This document shows, in pieces, positions 56,818-64,000 of a DNA stretch of 64,000 bases (within the stretch, counting starts at the first letter, position 1; each line of letters begins with the position of its first letter). The translations under genes and the position numbers were made by a program. Source of the stretch: JANSWP01 sp041941305 (lineage in GTDB: Bacteria > Bacteroidota > Bacteroidia > Chitinophagales > Saprospiraceae). The DNA lies in assembly GCA_041941305.1 (NCBI GenBank), contig JBGTQJ010000043.1:1-64000 (forward strand), read 5' to 3'. The notes under the pieces were generated by a model. It was not told the origin of the DNA, did no database searches, and was given only the letters and a program-made list of their open reading frames with translations.

Positions 56818-58191
56818 ATGAAAGTGAAAAAAGAAATACAAGTCACTGACTATCAATTGATTAAAAGAATACCTTTTTTTGCTCTTATTGTCATGTTTGG
56901 TTACCTGGTGAGTTGTTCGCCTACCAAAAAACTACAAACTTCCCTTCCAATTCAGCTTGAAAAATCATTTGTTTTCCAAAAAAGCTTTACTGGATTTGCA
57001 CTGTACGATCCGGATAAAGAGAAAATGATTTATGAACACCATTCCGATAAATATTTCACACCCGCTTCGAATACCAAGATTTTCACGCTATATACTTGCC
57101 TCAATGTGCTGGATGATTTTATGCCTGGCATCCAGTATGTCAAACAAGGAGATTCCCTGATATTTTGGGGTACGGGTAATCCCGGTTTTTTACATCCTTA
57201 TATCGAAGATAATGGTGCAGTGTTTAATTTTTTGAAAAACGTGGATGAAGATTTGTACTTCTGCCCAAACAATTTTCAGGATAAGCGGTTTGGCTCTGGA
57301 TGGGCTTGGGATGATTTTCCTTACTATTATCAGCCAGAGCGTTCTCCATTTCCAATTTTTGGCAATGTCGTTTTATTTAAAAGAGATACCTTGAATAAAG
57401 GCTTTACAGTGCAACCTCCCATATTCAACAATTACGTAAATTTTGATCCCGATTTGGGTGGAGCTAAGCCCCAATTTAAGCGTGGAGAAGACAACAATGA
57501 TTTTAAATACAATGCTCAGGCTTTTTCCGGTACAGGCTATTTAAAAGAAATACCCTTTAAGTATTCAGATGAGCTTTTTATTGATTTGCTGGAAGATACC
57601 CTTAAGCGGGATGTTCATTTGTTGGATGTCGATATTTTGCCAGATGCCTTTCCCGATAGCGAAGAACTCTATAGTGGTGGACAGAGCGAATTGTATCGCT
57701 TTTTGATGCAACACAGTGACAATTTTATCGCGGAGCAATTGATGTTGATGTGCTCCAACCGTCTTTTTGACACCCTCAATGTTTCTATGACTATCCAATA
57801 TGCCAAGGATTCATTATTGAATGATTTGCCTGATGAGCCCTTGTGGTACGATGGTTCTGGGCTTTCAAGGTACAATATGTTTACACCTCGGTCAATCGTG
57901 AAACTGCTTCACAAAATTTACCAAACCATTCCCCAGGAACGCATTCTCGCCATTTTTCCATCAGGAGGTGTTTCCGGAACCATCAAGGACTGGTATAGTG
58001 GCACAGAAGGAGCATATGTTTTTGCCAAAACGGGCACCTTGCGAAACAAGCATTGCTTGAGTGGCTATTTAAAAACCAAAAAAGGTAAAATCCTGATTTT
58101 CAGTTTTATGCATAATAATTTTAAAGGAAGTTCCAGACCTTTAAAAATTGAAATGGAAAAGATCTTGCGAAGTATTTATGAAGAATTTTAG
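56818..58191 (+). CDS. dacB: D-alanyl-D-alanine carboxypeptidase/endopeptidase, PBP4 type (S13), lipoprotein
   Basis: 457 aa. The lipobox GYLVSC places Cys33 as the lipid anchor. The serine-hydrolase triads are intact: Ser84-x-x-Lys87 (SNTK), Ser300-Asp301-Asn302 (SDN) and Lys404-Thr-Gly (KTG). The length matches class C PBP4-type enzymes that trim or cut peptidoglycan peptide cross-links in the periplasm. It follows a 24-bp palindrome, so it is probably a new transcription unit with the 7-TM gene after it. Confidence 0.88.
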   Translation: MKVKKEIQVTDYQLIKRIPFFALIVMFGYLVSCSPTKKLQTSLPIQLEKSFVFQKSFTGFALYDPDKEKMIYEHHSDKYFTPASNTKIFTLYTCLNVLDDFMPGIQYVKQGDSLIFWGTGNPGFLHPYIEDNGAVFNFLKNVDEDLYFCPNNFQDKRFGSGWAWDDFPYYYQPERSPFPIFGNVVLFKRDTLNKGFTVQPPIFNNYVNFDPDLGGAKPQFKRGEDNNDFKYNAQAFSGTGYLKEIPFKYSDELFIDLLEDTLKRDVHLLDVDILPDAFPDSEELYSGGQSELYRFLMQHSDNFIAEQLMLMCSNRLFDTLNVSMTIQYAKDSLLNDLPDEPLWYDGSGLSRYNMFTPRSIVKLLHKIYQTIPQERILAIFPSGGVSGTIKDWYSGTEGAYVFAKTGTLRNKHCLSGYLKTKKGKILIFSFMHNNFKGSSRPLKIEMEKILRSIYEEF

Positions 58192-58236
58192 AACCTTTGA
58201 GTTGTCTTTGGGAAGAAACAGTGAAACAAACCATCA

Positions 58237-58992
58237 ATGAATCTAGGAATCGCCGGTACTTTCACATTAATCATTCTGATATTGGCCATTGCATTCAGTG
58301 CCTTAGTTGGAATGGCTTATCTTTTTCGAAGAAATGCCAGGAAAAAGGGCGACTTGTCCTTTAGTTTGTTGTTGTTTGCTTTTGCTTTTACGCTGGTTCA
58401 TCAATTACTGATTTTGTTGAACCTTTATGATACTCGCCCGGAATTGTTGTTTCTTCCTATCTATTTTACCCTTTCTTTTGGACCCTTACTGTTTTTTGCC
58501 GTTAAGCTATGGCTGTATTCAACGTATCGGTTTGAGTGGTCTGATCTGAAACATGCCATTTTACCAACTTTACAGTTTTTGTATTTTGGTTTTTTCTTTT
58601 TTCAGGACACCGAATTCAAATTGAGCTGGAATCAAGAACGCCATTTTTATTCTCCTTTCTATGGCGGGATGGAAATGTTGCTATACATCATAACCTTCTA
58701 CGCATACCTCTATTCTGCCTGGCGTTATGTGCGCTACAAAAATGCTTCCTTAAGGCATTCCAGAAATGAATCTGCCAAACGATCGGTATTGTTACTAAAG
58801 CGATTGGTACAGGTGCTTTTTGCCCTATTTTGGATAAACAGTGGTTACATCATTACCGACTTTGTGGTGTATGAATTCTTGAAATTCAATTTACATTCCA
58901 TCAAGGGATTTACCAGGTTTGGTGATTTGTCATTTGCAGCATTAGGGCTATGGACAGCCTGGTGGGGAATGAGAAGCTTTGTAAAAAGATGA
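58237..58992 (+). CDS. Seven-helix membrane protein (sensor-like, lacking DNA-binding domain)
   Basis: 251 aa with about seven hydrophobic helices (near residues 7-29, 38-60, 68-92, 105-120, 140-158, 187-207 and 225-243). The layout resembles the N-terminal membrane part of Bacteroidota AraC-type membrane regulators, but there is no C-terminal helix-turn-helix. It lies 45 bp after the PBP4-type gene. Function unknown. Confidence 0.55.
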   Translation: MNLGIAGTFTLIILILAIAFSALVGMAYLFRRNARKKGDLSFSLLLFAFAFTLVHQLLILLNLYDTRPELLFLPIYFTLSFGPLLFFAVKLWLYSTYRFEWSDLKHAILPTLQFLYFGFFFFQDTEFKLSWNQERHFYSPFYGGMEMLLYIITFYAYLYSAWRYVRYKNASLRHSRNESAKRSVLLLKRLVQVLFALFWINSGYIITDFVVYEFLKFNLHSIKGFTRFGDLSFAALGLWTAWWGMRSFVKR

Positions 58993-59001
58993 GCAAGAAT
59001 A

Positions 59002-59036
59002 TAGGGTGGAAAAATTTAGAAATTTTTTCCACCCTA
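59002..59036. terminator. Hairpin between convergent genes (7-TM and lipA)
   Basis: TAGGGTGGAAAAA (59002-59014) is complementary to TTTTTCCACCCTA (59024-59036), with a 9-nt loop; A/T-rich stem base. It is placed to stop transcription from both sides. Confidence 0.6.
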
Positions 59037-59058
59037 AAAAACAGGGAACACTGAACTC

Positions 59059-59931
59059 CTAAAGGTGCCTTTCTGCATGATAAGAAGAACGTACCAAAGG
59101 TCCACTCTCTACAAAAGCAAATCCTTTTTCCATCCCAACTTCTTTATATTTAGCAAAAACATCGGGATGTACAAATTCTGCAACTTCCAGGTGCATCCTG
59201 GTTGGTTGTAAATATTGTCCCAGGGTCAATACATCGCAGCCATGTTCGCGCAAATCGTCCATCGCTTTGAAAATTTCCTCCTGGGTTTCGCCCAAACCCA
59301 CCATGATGCCGGATTTGGTTCGTTTGCCGTATTCTTTGGTTCGCTTAATTTGATCCAGGCTTCTTTGATATTTGGCTTGTGGACGTACTTTACGGTACAA
59401 TCGCTCTACCGTTTCCATATTGTGCGAAACGACTTCCTGACCAGCACTGATCATCCTTTCCAAAGCTTCCCATTTGGCTTTTACATCTGGGATCAAGGTT
59501 TCAATAGTCGTTTCAGGTGAAAGCTCTTTTGTCAGTCGAACGGTTTGATACCAAATTTCTGCTCCTCGATCTTTTCTTTCATCCCTATTTACAGAAGTGA
59601 TGACTGCATGTTTGACTTGCATCAATTTGATTGCTTCTGCAACGCGGCGAGGTTCATCTTCGTCATATTCCGGCGGTCTACCCGTCTTTACTGCACAAAA
59701 GGAGCAAGAACGCGTACAGGTATTCCCTAAAATCATAAAAGTGGCAGTACCTGCCCCCCAACATTCGCCCATATTTGGGCAATTGCCACTTTGGCAAATG
59801 GTATGCAGGTTGTATTCATCCACCAATCGACGCACTTTTTTGTACTTCTCCCCAATCGGCAATTTCACTCTCAACCAATCTGGTTTTCGGCGACGTGGTT
59901 CTTTTCTTTCAACTACAGGAAGTTCAAGCAT
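59059..59931 (-). CDS. lipA: Lipoyl synthase
   Basis: 290 aa from the ATG at 59931 (MLELPVVERK); a TTG at 59955 would add eight residues. The radical-SAM motif CTRSCSFC (Cys72, Cys76, Cys79) and the auxiliary cluster Cys46, Cys51, Cys57 (CQSGNCPNMGEC) are both present, as is the C-terminal RSSYHA serine ligand motif. It inserts sulfur into octanoyl groups to form lipoyl cofactors in the cytoplasm. The 5' region contains a 29-bp hairpin that pairs best as minus-strand RNA, so leader control is possible. Confidence 0.97.
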   Translation of the reverse strand: MLELPVVERKEPRRRKPDWLRVKLPIGEKYKKVRRLVDEYNLHTICQSGNCPNMGECWGAGTATFMILGNTCTRSCSFCAVKTGRPPEYDEDEPRRVAEAIKLMQVKHAVITSVNRDERKDRGAEIWYQTVRLTKELSPETTIETLIPDVKAKWEALERMISAGQEVVSHNMETVERLYRKVRPQAKYQRSLDQIKRTKEYGKRTKSGIMVGLGETQEEIFKAMDDLREHGCDVLTLGQYLQPTRMHLEVAEFVHPDVFAKYKEVGMEKGFAFVESGPLVRSSYHAERHL

Positions 59932-59988
59932 ATTTGGTAGTGCTTTTTTATTCAACGCCCTTCGCTGTTCGCTACGGGCTTATTACCT

Positions 59989-60046
59989 TTTCAGAAAGTG
60001 AAAGAATTTTGAATTTTAAAATTCAAAATCCTTTCACCCTCTGAAA
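59989..60046 (-). promoter_or_regulatory. 29-bp hairpin in the lipA leader
   Basis: 59989-60017 and 60018-60046 are adjacent arms. As DNA they match at 26 of 29 positions; as minus-strand RNA the three remaining pairs become G-U, so the whole stem pairs. The stem ends in an AT-rich palindromic centre. It begins 58 bp before the lipA ATG and is on the lipA transcript if the promoter is upstream. The rest of 60047-60263 shows nothing else. Confidence 0.55.
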
Positions 60047-60263
60047 GCATCGTTCTGTTTTTTTGAAAAAATGGAACGGAATTATTTAACTGCAAAGATA
60101 AAACTTTGTATTAAGAAGGATGCAAGGTCTTAACACCTTTAGGTCAGTTAAGTTTTAGAAAAGATTCAGGCGGAATTTGATCTAAAAACAAATGGAAAGT
60201 TCAAATAATCCAATAATAGATCATCCTTAATTATTTCACCCACCCATCATCCATCATTCACAA

Positions 60264-61055
60264 TCACCACCGCTTGCCAAATTGTACGTTGAGGAACAGA
60301 TTGAGGAAATAGGCTTTGTTTTGAATGCCGTCCACTTCTACCATAATTGGAGCTTTTTTGGAGAAGACATCCAGCATGATACCTGCCTCAAAAGCTTTGA
60401 TGTATTCGTCGAAGGCCCCCCAATCAAAGTGAATCGCAGCTTTAATATGTCCTCCTGGAATAATGGACAATTCATCCAGACCTTTGGTCCAGGTAGAAGC
60501 GCCGTAGATGGTCCAGATATTTAGGAAACGATCGGCTGATTCTTCAGAATATTTGGTACTGATTGGGAATCTGTTTGGATTGACATCGTCAGGGAACAAT
60601 TCGAGATAATAAGGCTTTAATAAACCAATGGTTGCCCCTACTTGATAAGTGATGCCGACTGCAACACCTTTTTTCTTTGCTTTTTCAGAAAAATACCTTT
60701 TTTGTCCAAATCCTCCTCTCAGGACATATAAATTATTTTGCTTGGCATACTTAAAAGCACGAGACACTTTACCGTTCAAGCTACTTGGAAAATCAAAACT
60801 TTGACGGGCTTCTCTGGAATGTTTCAATTCTCCTATTTCAAAATGCAAATAGCGCGTGAGGTAGTAAGTTTTCAATTTTCCAATATCAACCCCAACTGCA
60901 AAACCATTGGTGTGGATTCGTAATCCAACAGCTAATTCCTGATTGTAAATAATGCCCTTACTGTCTGAATCAATTTGTTTAGGTTGAAATGTTTCCTGAG
61001 CGGAAATTGAAAAGGATAGAATCAGTATTAAGAAAGAATAGAATGTTCTAGTCAT
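60264..61055 (-). CDS. Secreted or outer-membrane beta-strand protein of unknown function
   Basis: 263 aa. A signal peptide (about residues 1-19, ending SISAQ) leads to strand-rich sequence (AVGLRIHTNGFAVGVDIGKL, LNLFLNVQFGKRW) with an aromatic C-terminus, as in small outer-membrane proteins. The family is common in Bacteroidota, but I know no function for it. Confidence 0.65.
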   Translation of the reverse strand: MTRTFYSFLILILSFSISAQETFQPKQIDSDSKGIIYNQELAVGLRIHTNGFAVGVDIGKLKTYYLTRYLHFEIGELKHSREARQSFDFPSSLNGKVSRAFKYAKQNNLYVLRGGFGQKRYFSEKAKKKGVAVGITYQVGATIGLLKPYYLELFPDDVNPNRFPISTKYSEESADRFLNIWTIYGASTWTKGLDELSIIPGGHIKAAIHFDWGAFDEYIKAFEAGIMLDVFSKKAPIMVEVDGIQNKAYFLNLFLNVQFGKRW

Positions 61056-61323
61056 AACTCATCGCAAATTGTAAAAGTGTCGAATCTGGTTGCCTAGGAA
61101 GCAGTAACCCTTAAAAAATAACGTTACTTCAGTATTTTTTAATCTCTACTGTAACACATAAATTTATAGAGAATAAAGGACAAATGCTCGAAAAAGTTTA
61201 GATATGCCTGAAAAAGCGTGAAATCATTTATCCTATTAGGAGTTTTTGTGTGAAAAAAGACTTTTGAAAACGCAGCTTTGAAAAAAAATACGAATTCCTT
61301 TCAAACCGAAATTGTGATAAATT

Positions 61324-61393
61324 TGCCAACTGCCAACTGCCAACTGCCAACTGCCAACTGCCAACTGCCAACTGCCAACTGATAACTGATAAC
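61324..61393. repeat. Heptamer repeat tract (TGCCAAC)8 (TGATAAC)2
   Basis: Eight perfect TGCCAAC units and two TGATAAC units without gaps. It lies in the 383-bp gap after mnmG. Such heptamer tracts are slippage-prone and seen in intergenic regions of this phylum. No other element is visible in 61056-61438. Confidence 0.95.
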
Positions 61394-61438
61394 CCATCCC
61401 AAAGGGATTCTTTGAATTGGTCAAGGGGTAAACTGCCA

Positions 61439-63304
61439 TTACCTTCCCATATGAACCAAAAGCACAGAAATATCAGAAGGAGAAACCCCACTTATCCTGC
61501 TTGCCTGTCCAATTGTTCTGGGTTTGATTTCCATTAATTTTTCTCTGGCTTCAGCAGATAAGGAAACCAATTCACGGTAATCAAAGGACTCACTTAAGCG
61601 AACTTGCTCCAGGCGATTCATCTTTTCCACCATTTCCTGTTCTTTTTGAATGTATCCTTCGTATTTCATTCTGATTTCTGCCTCATTGGTGAAGGCCTCT
61701 TTATAATTGGAAAGGAATTCATCTACATGTGGTAGGATGGCTCGAAGATCCGAAAGATTCACATGAGGGCGGAGTAGCACGCTATGCAATTTTACTTTTT
61801 GTTTGAGTGGGGCCGATCCTTTGCTTTCTAAAAAGTGATTCAACTCATCGGGACCAACGCTTAGATTGCGCATGTACTTTTCGATTTCTTGAGCAGAATT
61901 TTCTTTTTCATGAACCCGCTCCATGCGTTCTTCAGAGCCCCTGATACCCAGATTTTGTGCAATGGGGGTCAATCTTAAATCGGCATTGTCCTGACGTAAT
62001 AGAATTCGATACTCTGCACGTGAAGTGAACATTCGATAGGGTTCTTTGGTGCCTTTATTGACCAGGTCATCAATCAAAACTCCAATGTAGGCTTCTGATC
62101 GCTTCAATACCAATGGTTCTTCTTCCTGAATGGCTTGATGCGCATTGATACCCGCCATCATACCCTGACAAGCAGCTTCTTCATAACCTGTCGTACCATT
62201 GATTTGTCCGGCAAAAAAGAGATTTTTGACGAATTTGGTTTCCAGATTAATTTTTAGCTGGGTAGGTGGGAAAAAATCATATTCTATCGCATAGCCAGGG
62301 CGAAACATTTTCACATTTTCAAATCCGGGAACCTTCTTCAAGGCTTTGTATTGTACATCCTCTGGCAATGATGAGGAAAAACCATTCACATAGATTTCAC
62401 AGGTATCCCATCCCTCCGGCTCTACAAATAGTTGATGACGATCGCGTTCAGCAAAACGATCAATTTTATCTTCTATGCTAGGACAGTAACGAGGTCCCAA
62501 ACCCCTGATTCGACCATTAAACATTGGAGAGCGATCAAAACCTGTTTTCAAAACCTCATGAACTTCCTTGCTCGTATAAGTAATGTGACAAGGGATTTGT
62601 TTTTCGGCCTTCGGCGTATCTGTAAATGAAAATTTGGATGGATTTTCGTCACCTGGTTGAATTTCCATTTTGTCCCAATCCAAAGAACGACCATCGACAC
62701 GGGGTGGTGTTCCCGTTTTCATCCTTCCAGACTCAAAACCCAATTCATGTAATTGCTCCGTAATACCCGTAGCTGCCCGTTCACCAGCTCTTCCTCCGCC
62801 AAATTGTTTCTCTCCAATGTGGATCAGACCGTTCAGAAAAGTGCCATTGGTTAAAATGACCGTTTTACTTTCAATTTCCAAGCCCAAACCTGTTCGAACT
62901 CCTTTTGCCATTCCATCTTTCACAATTATCCCATTCACCATTTCCTGCCAAAAATCAATATTGGGATGTTCTTCCAGCATTTTTCGCCATTTGGCTGCAA
63001 AAAGCATCCGATCGCTCTGCGCCCGAGGGCTCCACATAGCTGGTCCCTTTGATTTATTCAACATCCGAAATTGAACCATGGTGTGATCGGTTACAATTCC
63101 TGAATAACCACCCAGGGCATCTATCTCTCGAACAATTTGCCCTTTTGCTACTCCTCCCATCGCGGGGTTGCAAGACATTTGTGCAATGGTATTCATGTTC
63201 ATGGTCGCCAAAAGCACTTTGGAACCCAAATTAGCTGCTGCTACAGCAGCTTCACAACCACTGTGCCCGGCACCTACTACTATGACATCGTATTTTGGAA
63301 ACAT
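61439..63304 (-). CDS. mnmG: tRNA uridine-5-carboxymethylaminomethyl modification enzyme MnmG (GidA)
   Basis: 621 aa, the family length. The FAD-binding motif GAGHSGCEAA (about residues 11-20), the NPAMGG/VAKGQIVREIDALGG block and the second conserved segment GTPPRVDGRS are clear, as are the substrate-binding Cys motifs. With MnmE it modifies U34 in several tRNAs in the cytoplasm. Its 3' side carries the heptamer tract. It may share a transcript with the upstream sugar-nucleotide transferase gene. Confidence 0.97.
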   Translation of the reverse strand: MFPKYDVIVVGAGHSGCEAAVAAANLGSKVLLATMNMNTIAQMSCNPAMGGVAKGQIVREIDALGGYSGIVTDHTMVQFRMLNKSKGPAMWSPRAQSDRMLFAAKWRKMLEEHPNIDFWQEMVNGIIVKDGMAKGVRTGLGLEIESKTVILTNGTFLNGLIHIGEKQFGGGRAGERAATGITEQLHELGFESGRMKTGTPPRVDGRSLDWDKMEIQPGDENPSKFSFTDTPKAEKQIPCHITYTSKEVHEVLKTGFDRSPMFNGRIRGLGPRYCPSIEDKIDRFAERDRHQLFVEPEGWDTCEIYVNGFSSSLPEDVQYKALKKVPGFENVKMFRPGYAIEYDFFPPTQLKINLETKFVKNLFFAGQINGTTGYEEAACQGMMAGINAHQAIQEEEPLVLKRSEAYIGVLIDDLVNKGTKEPYRMFTSRAEYRILLRQDNADLRLTPIAQNLGIRGSEERMERVHEKENSAQEIEKYMRNLSVGPDELNHFLESKGSAPLKQKVKLHSVLLRPHVNLSDLRAILPHVDEFLSNYKEAFTNEAEIRMKYEGYIQKEQEMVEKMNRLEQVRLSESFDYRELVSLSAEAREKLMEIKPRTIGQASRISGVSPSDISVLLVHMGR

Positions 63305-63363
63305 TTTTTATTTCTTTGACCCATATAACCCAATTTTTCGAAGAAACATAAAAGGCGGTAAAA

Positions 63364-64000
63364 TTACGAAAAAAGAGGCGTTGGATATTTTCCTGCTTGA
63401 GTCACCTCTAAAAACGCTTTTTGTACGGTAGATTTATCCTCTTGATAGGTAATCCCGTACCACCTTTCTTTATTTGCTAAAACAGAAAGGGTTATTTCTT
63501 TTTTTTGAATTAAGTCATTGATTGCAAAGGGAATATAGAATTCTGCTTTGGGGTTTTGATAGTTATTTTGGATAAAGTCTTTGAATTGAGTTTTTAAGGA
63601 ATTGAAAATATGGGGATGGCAGCCCCAAAAATTCATGGAAACCAATTCATTGCCAGTTAAAGGATACTTCTGCTCATTTTCTTCGAAAAAGTATGCTGGG
63701 TCTAGATAGAAGGCATTTTCAAAACGCCTCCTATCTGTTTTTTCTACCTTACCTATTTTGGTTCTTTCTATCACGTTTGTCAATATAAAATTTTCATTCA
63801 TTTCGCATACCCCTCTGGACACCATCCCAAAGTCGGAAACTGTATTTTTTAAATAATATGCGACCATAGCATAATGATTTTCCCGACAATCATTTTTTAA
63901 GAAATTTGCCATTTTTTGAAAACCTACACTTCCATAATAATCGTCTGCATTGATAAGCGCAAATGGCTCCTGAATCGCTTTTTCAGCTACCAAAACGGCA
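63364..64000 (-). CDS. NDP-sugar pyrophosphorylase-like nucleotidyltransferase, 5' end outside window
   Basis: The visible 210+ residues begin within the nucleotide-binding fold: PFALINADDYYG (the metal-binding Asp motif), then IERTKIGK and VSMNFWGCHPH. The frame is open to the last base, so the N-terminus lies beyond the window. Family members make NDP-sugars or move nucleotides onto sugar or polyol phosphates; which one cannot be told from this part. It lies 60 bp upstream of mnmG on the same strand. Confidence 0.75.
   Translation of the reverse strand, partial: AVLVAEKAIQEPFALINADDYYGSVGFQKMANFLKNDCRENHYAMVAYYLKNTVSDFGMVSRGVCEMNENFILTNVIERTKIGKVEKTDRRRFENAFYLDPAYFFEENEQKYPLTGNELVSMNFWGCHPHIFNSLKTQFKDFIQNNYQNPKAEFYIPFAINDLIQKKEITLSVLANKERWYGITYQEDKSTVQKAFLEVTQAGKYPTPLFS

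Noticed and set aside
61228..61491. Reading frames with repeated SWQLAVG on the minus strand
   Set aside because: They are the translation of the heptamer tract and overlap the mnmG end; no start context or homology supports them.
1..64000. tRNA or rRNA genes, CRISPR arrays, prophage
   Set aside because: By eye I found no cloverleaf with a T-loop, no rRNA core motif, no regularly spaced repeats with spacers and no phage structural genes beyond tail-fibre-like surface proteins with signal peptides.

Overview
The window looks like a chromosomal segment of a member of the Bacteroidota, most likely a Saprospiraceae-like gliding or surface-attached bacterium. This is inferred from several type IX secretion (T9SS) C-terminal sorting domains (type A and type B), a PorP/SprF-like protein, a DUF6090-like protein, a GH109-type oxidoreductase-fold enzyme with a Tat signal, AT-rich intergenic DNA, little Shine-Dalgarno signal, and tail-fibre-like surface proteins. 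I see no rRNA, tRNA, CRISPR array, prophage or intact transposase gene.

Layout. 1-4160: a Tat-exported GH109/Gfo-Idh-MocA enzyme, an M28-type peptidase with an altered metal ligand and a DUF6090-like membrane protein, with REP-like palindromic repeats between them. 4164-8905: a UvrD-type helicase fused to a PD-(D/E)XK nuclease, convergent with a secreted M48-TPR metallopeptidase. 9144-13562: an ECF sigma factor, a membrane TPR protein (possible anti-sigma partner) and a secreted TPR-CHAT protein, closed by a strong terminator. 13651-25026: two more secreted TPR-CHAT paralogues interleaved with an FG-GAP surface protein, an outer-membrane barrel with a calcium-binding tail and an Asp-rich lipoprotein. 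The CHAT halves of the second and third paralogues are nearly identical in DNA while their TPR halves differ.

25133-43475: a MITE, a T9SS type B sorting-domain protein, two tail-fibre-like proteins (one with 123-bp tandem repeats), a PorP/SprF-like protein, a previously overlooked 44-codon gene with a double-Gly leader-like motif, a large secreted clostripain-like protein that has lost both catalytic residues, beta-barrel proteins, a multi-domain HExxH protein and an SH3b protein. 43516-49441: a 28-bp perfect palindromic terminator, a giant secreted ankyrin protein, a MarR regulator, a TPR gene with a broken 5' end and a BLUF-adenylyl cyclase resembling the photoactivated cyclase bPAC, whose 5' end abuts a second copy of the MITE.

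49783-54503: an MMPL/RND exporter, a LolA-like protein and an outer-membrane protein that probably form one envelope-export operon, with a phased TACGA motif array upstream and three hairpins between the first two genes. 54616-64000: a bifunctional aldolase/short-chain dehydrogenase, a PBP4-type (S13) lipoprotein, a 7-TM protein, lipA with a long hairpin leader, an outer-membrane protein, a heptamer repeat tract, mnmG and a partial sugar-nucleotide transferase. The strongest novelty candidates are the sigma/TPR/CHAT locus with its mosaic paralogues, the BLUF cyclase with the MITE at its start, and the small double-Gly peptide.
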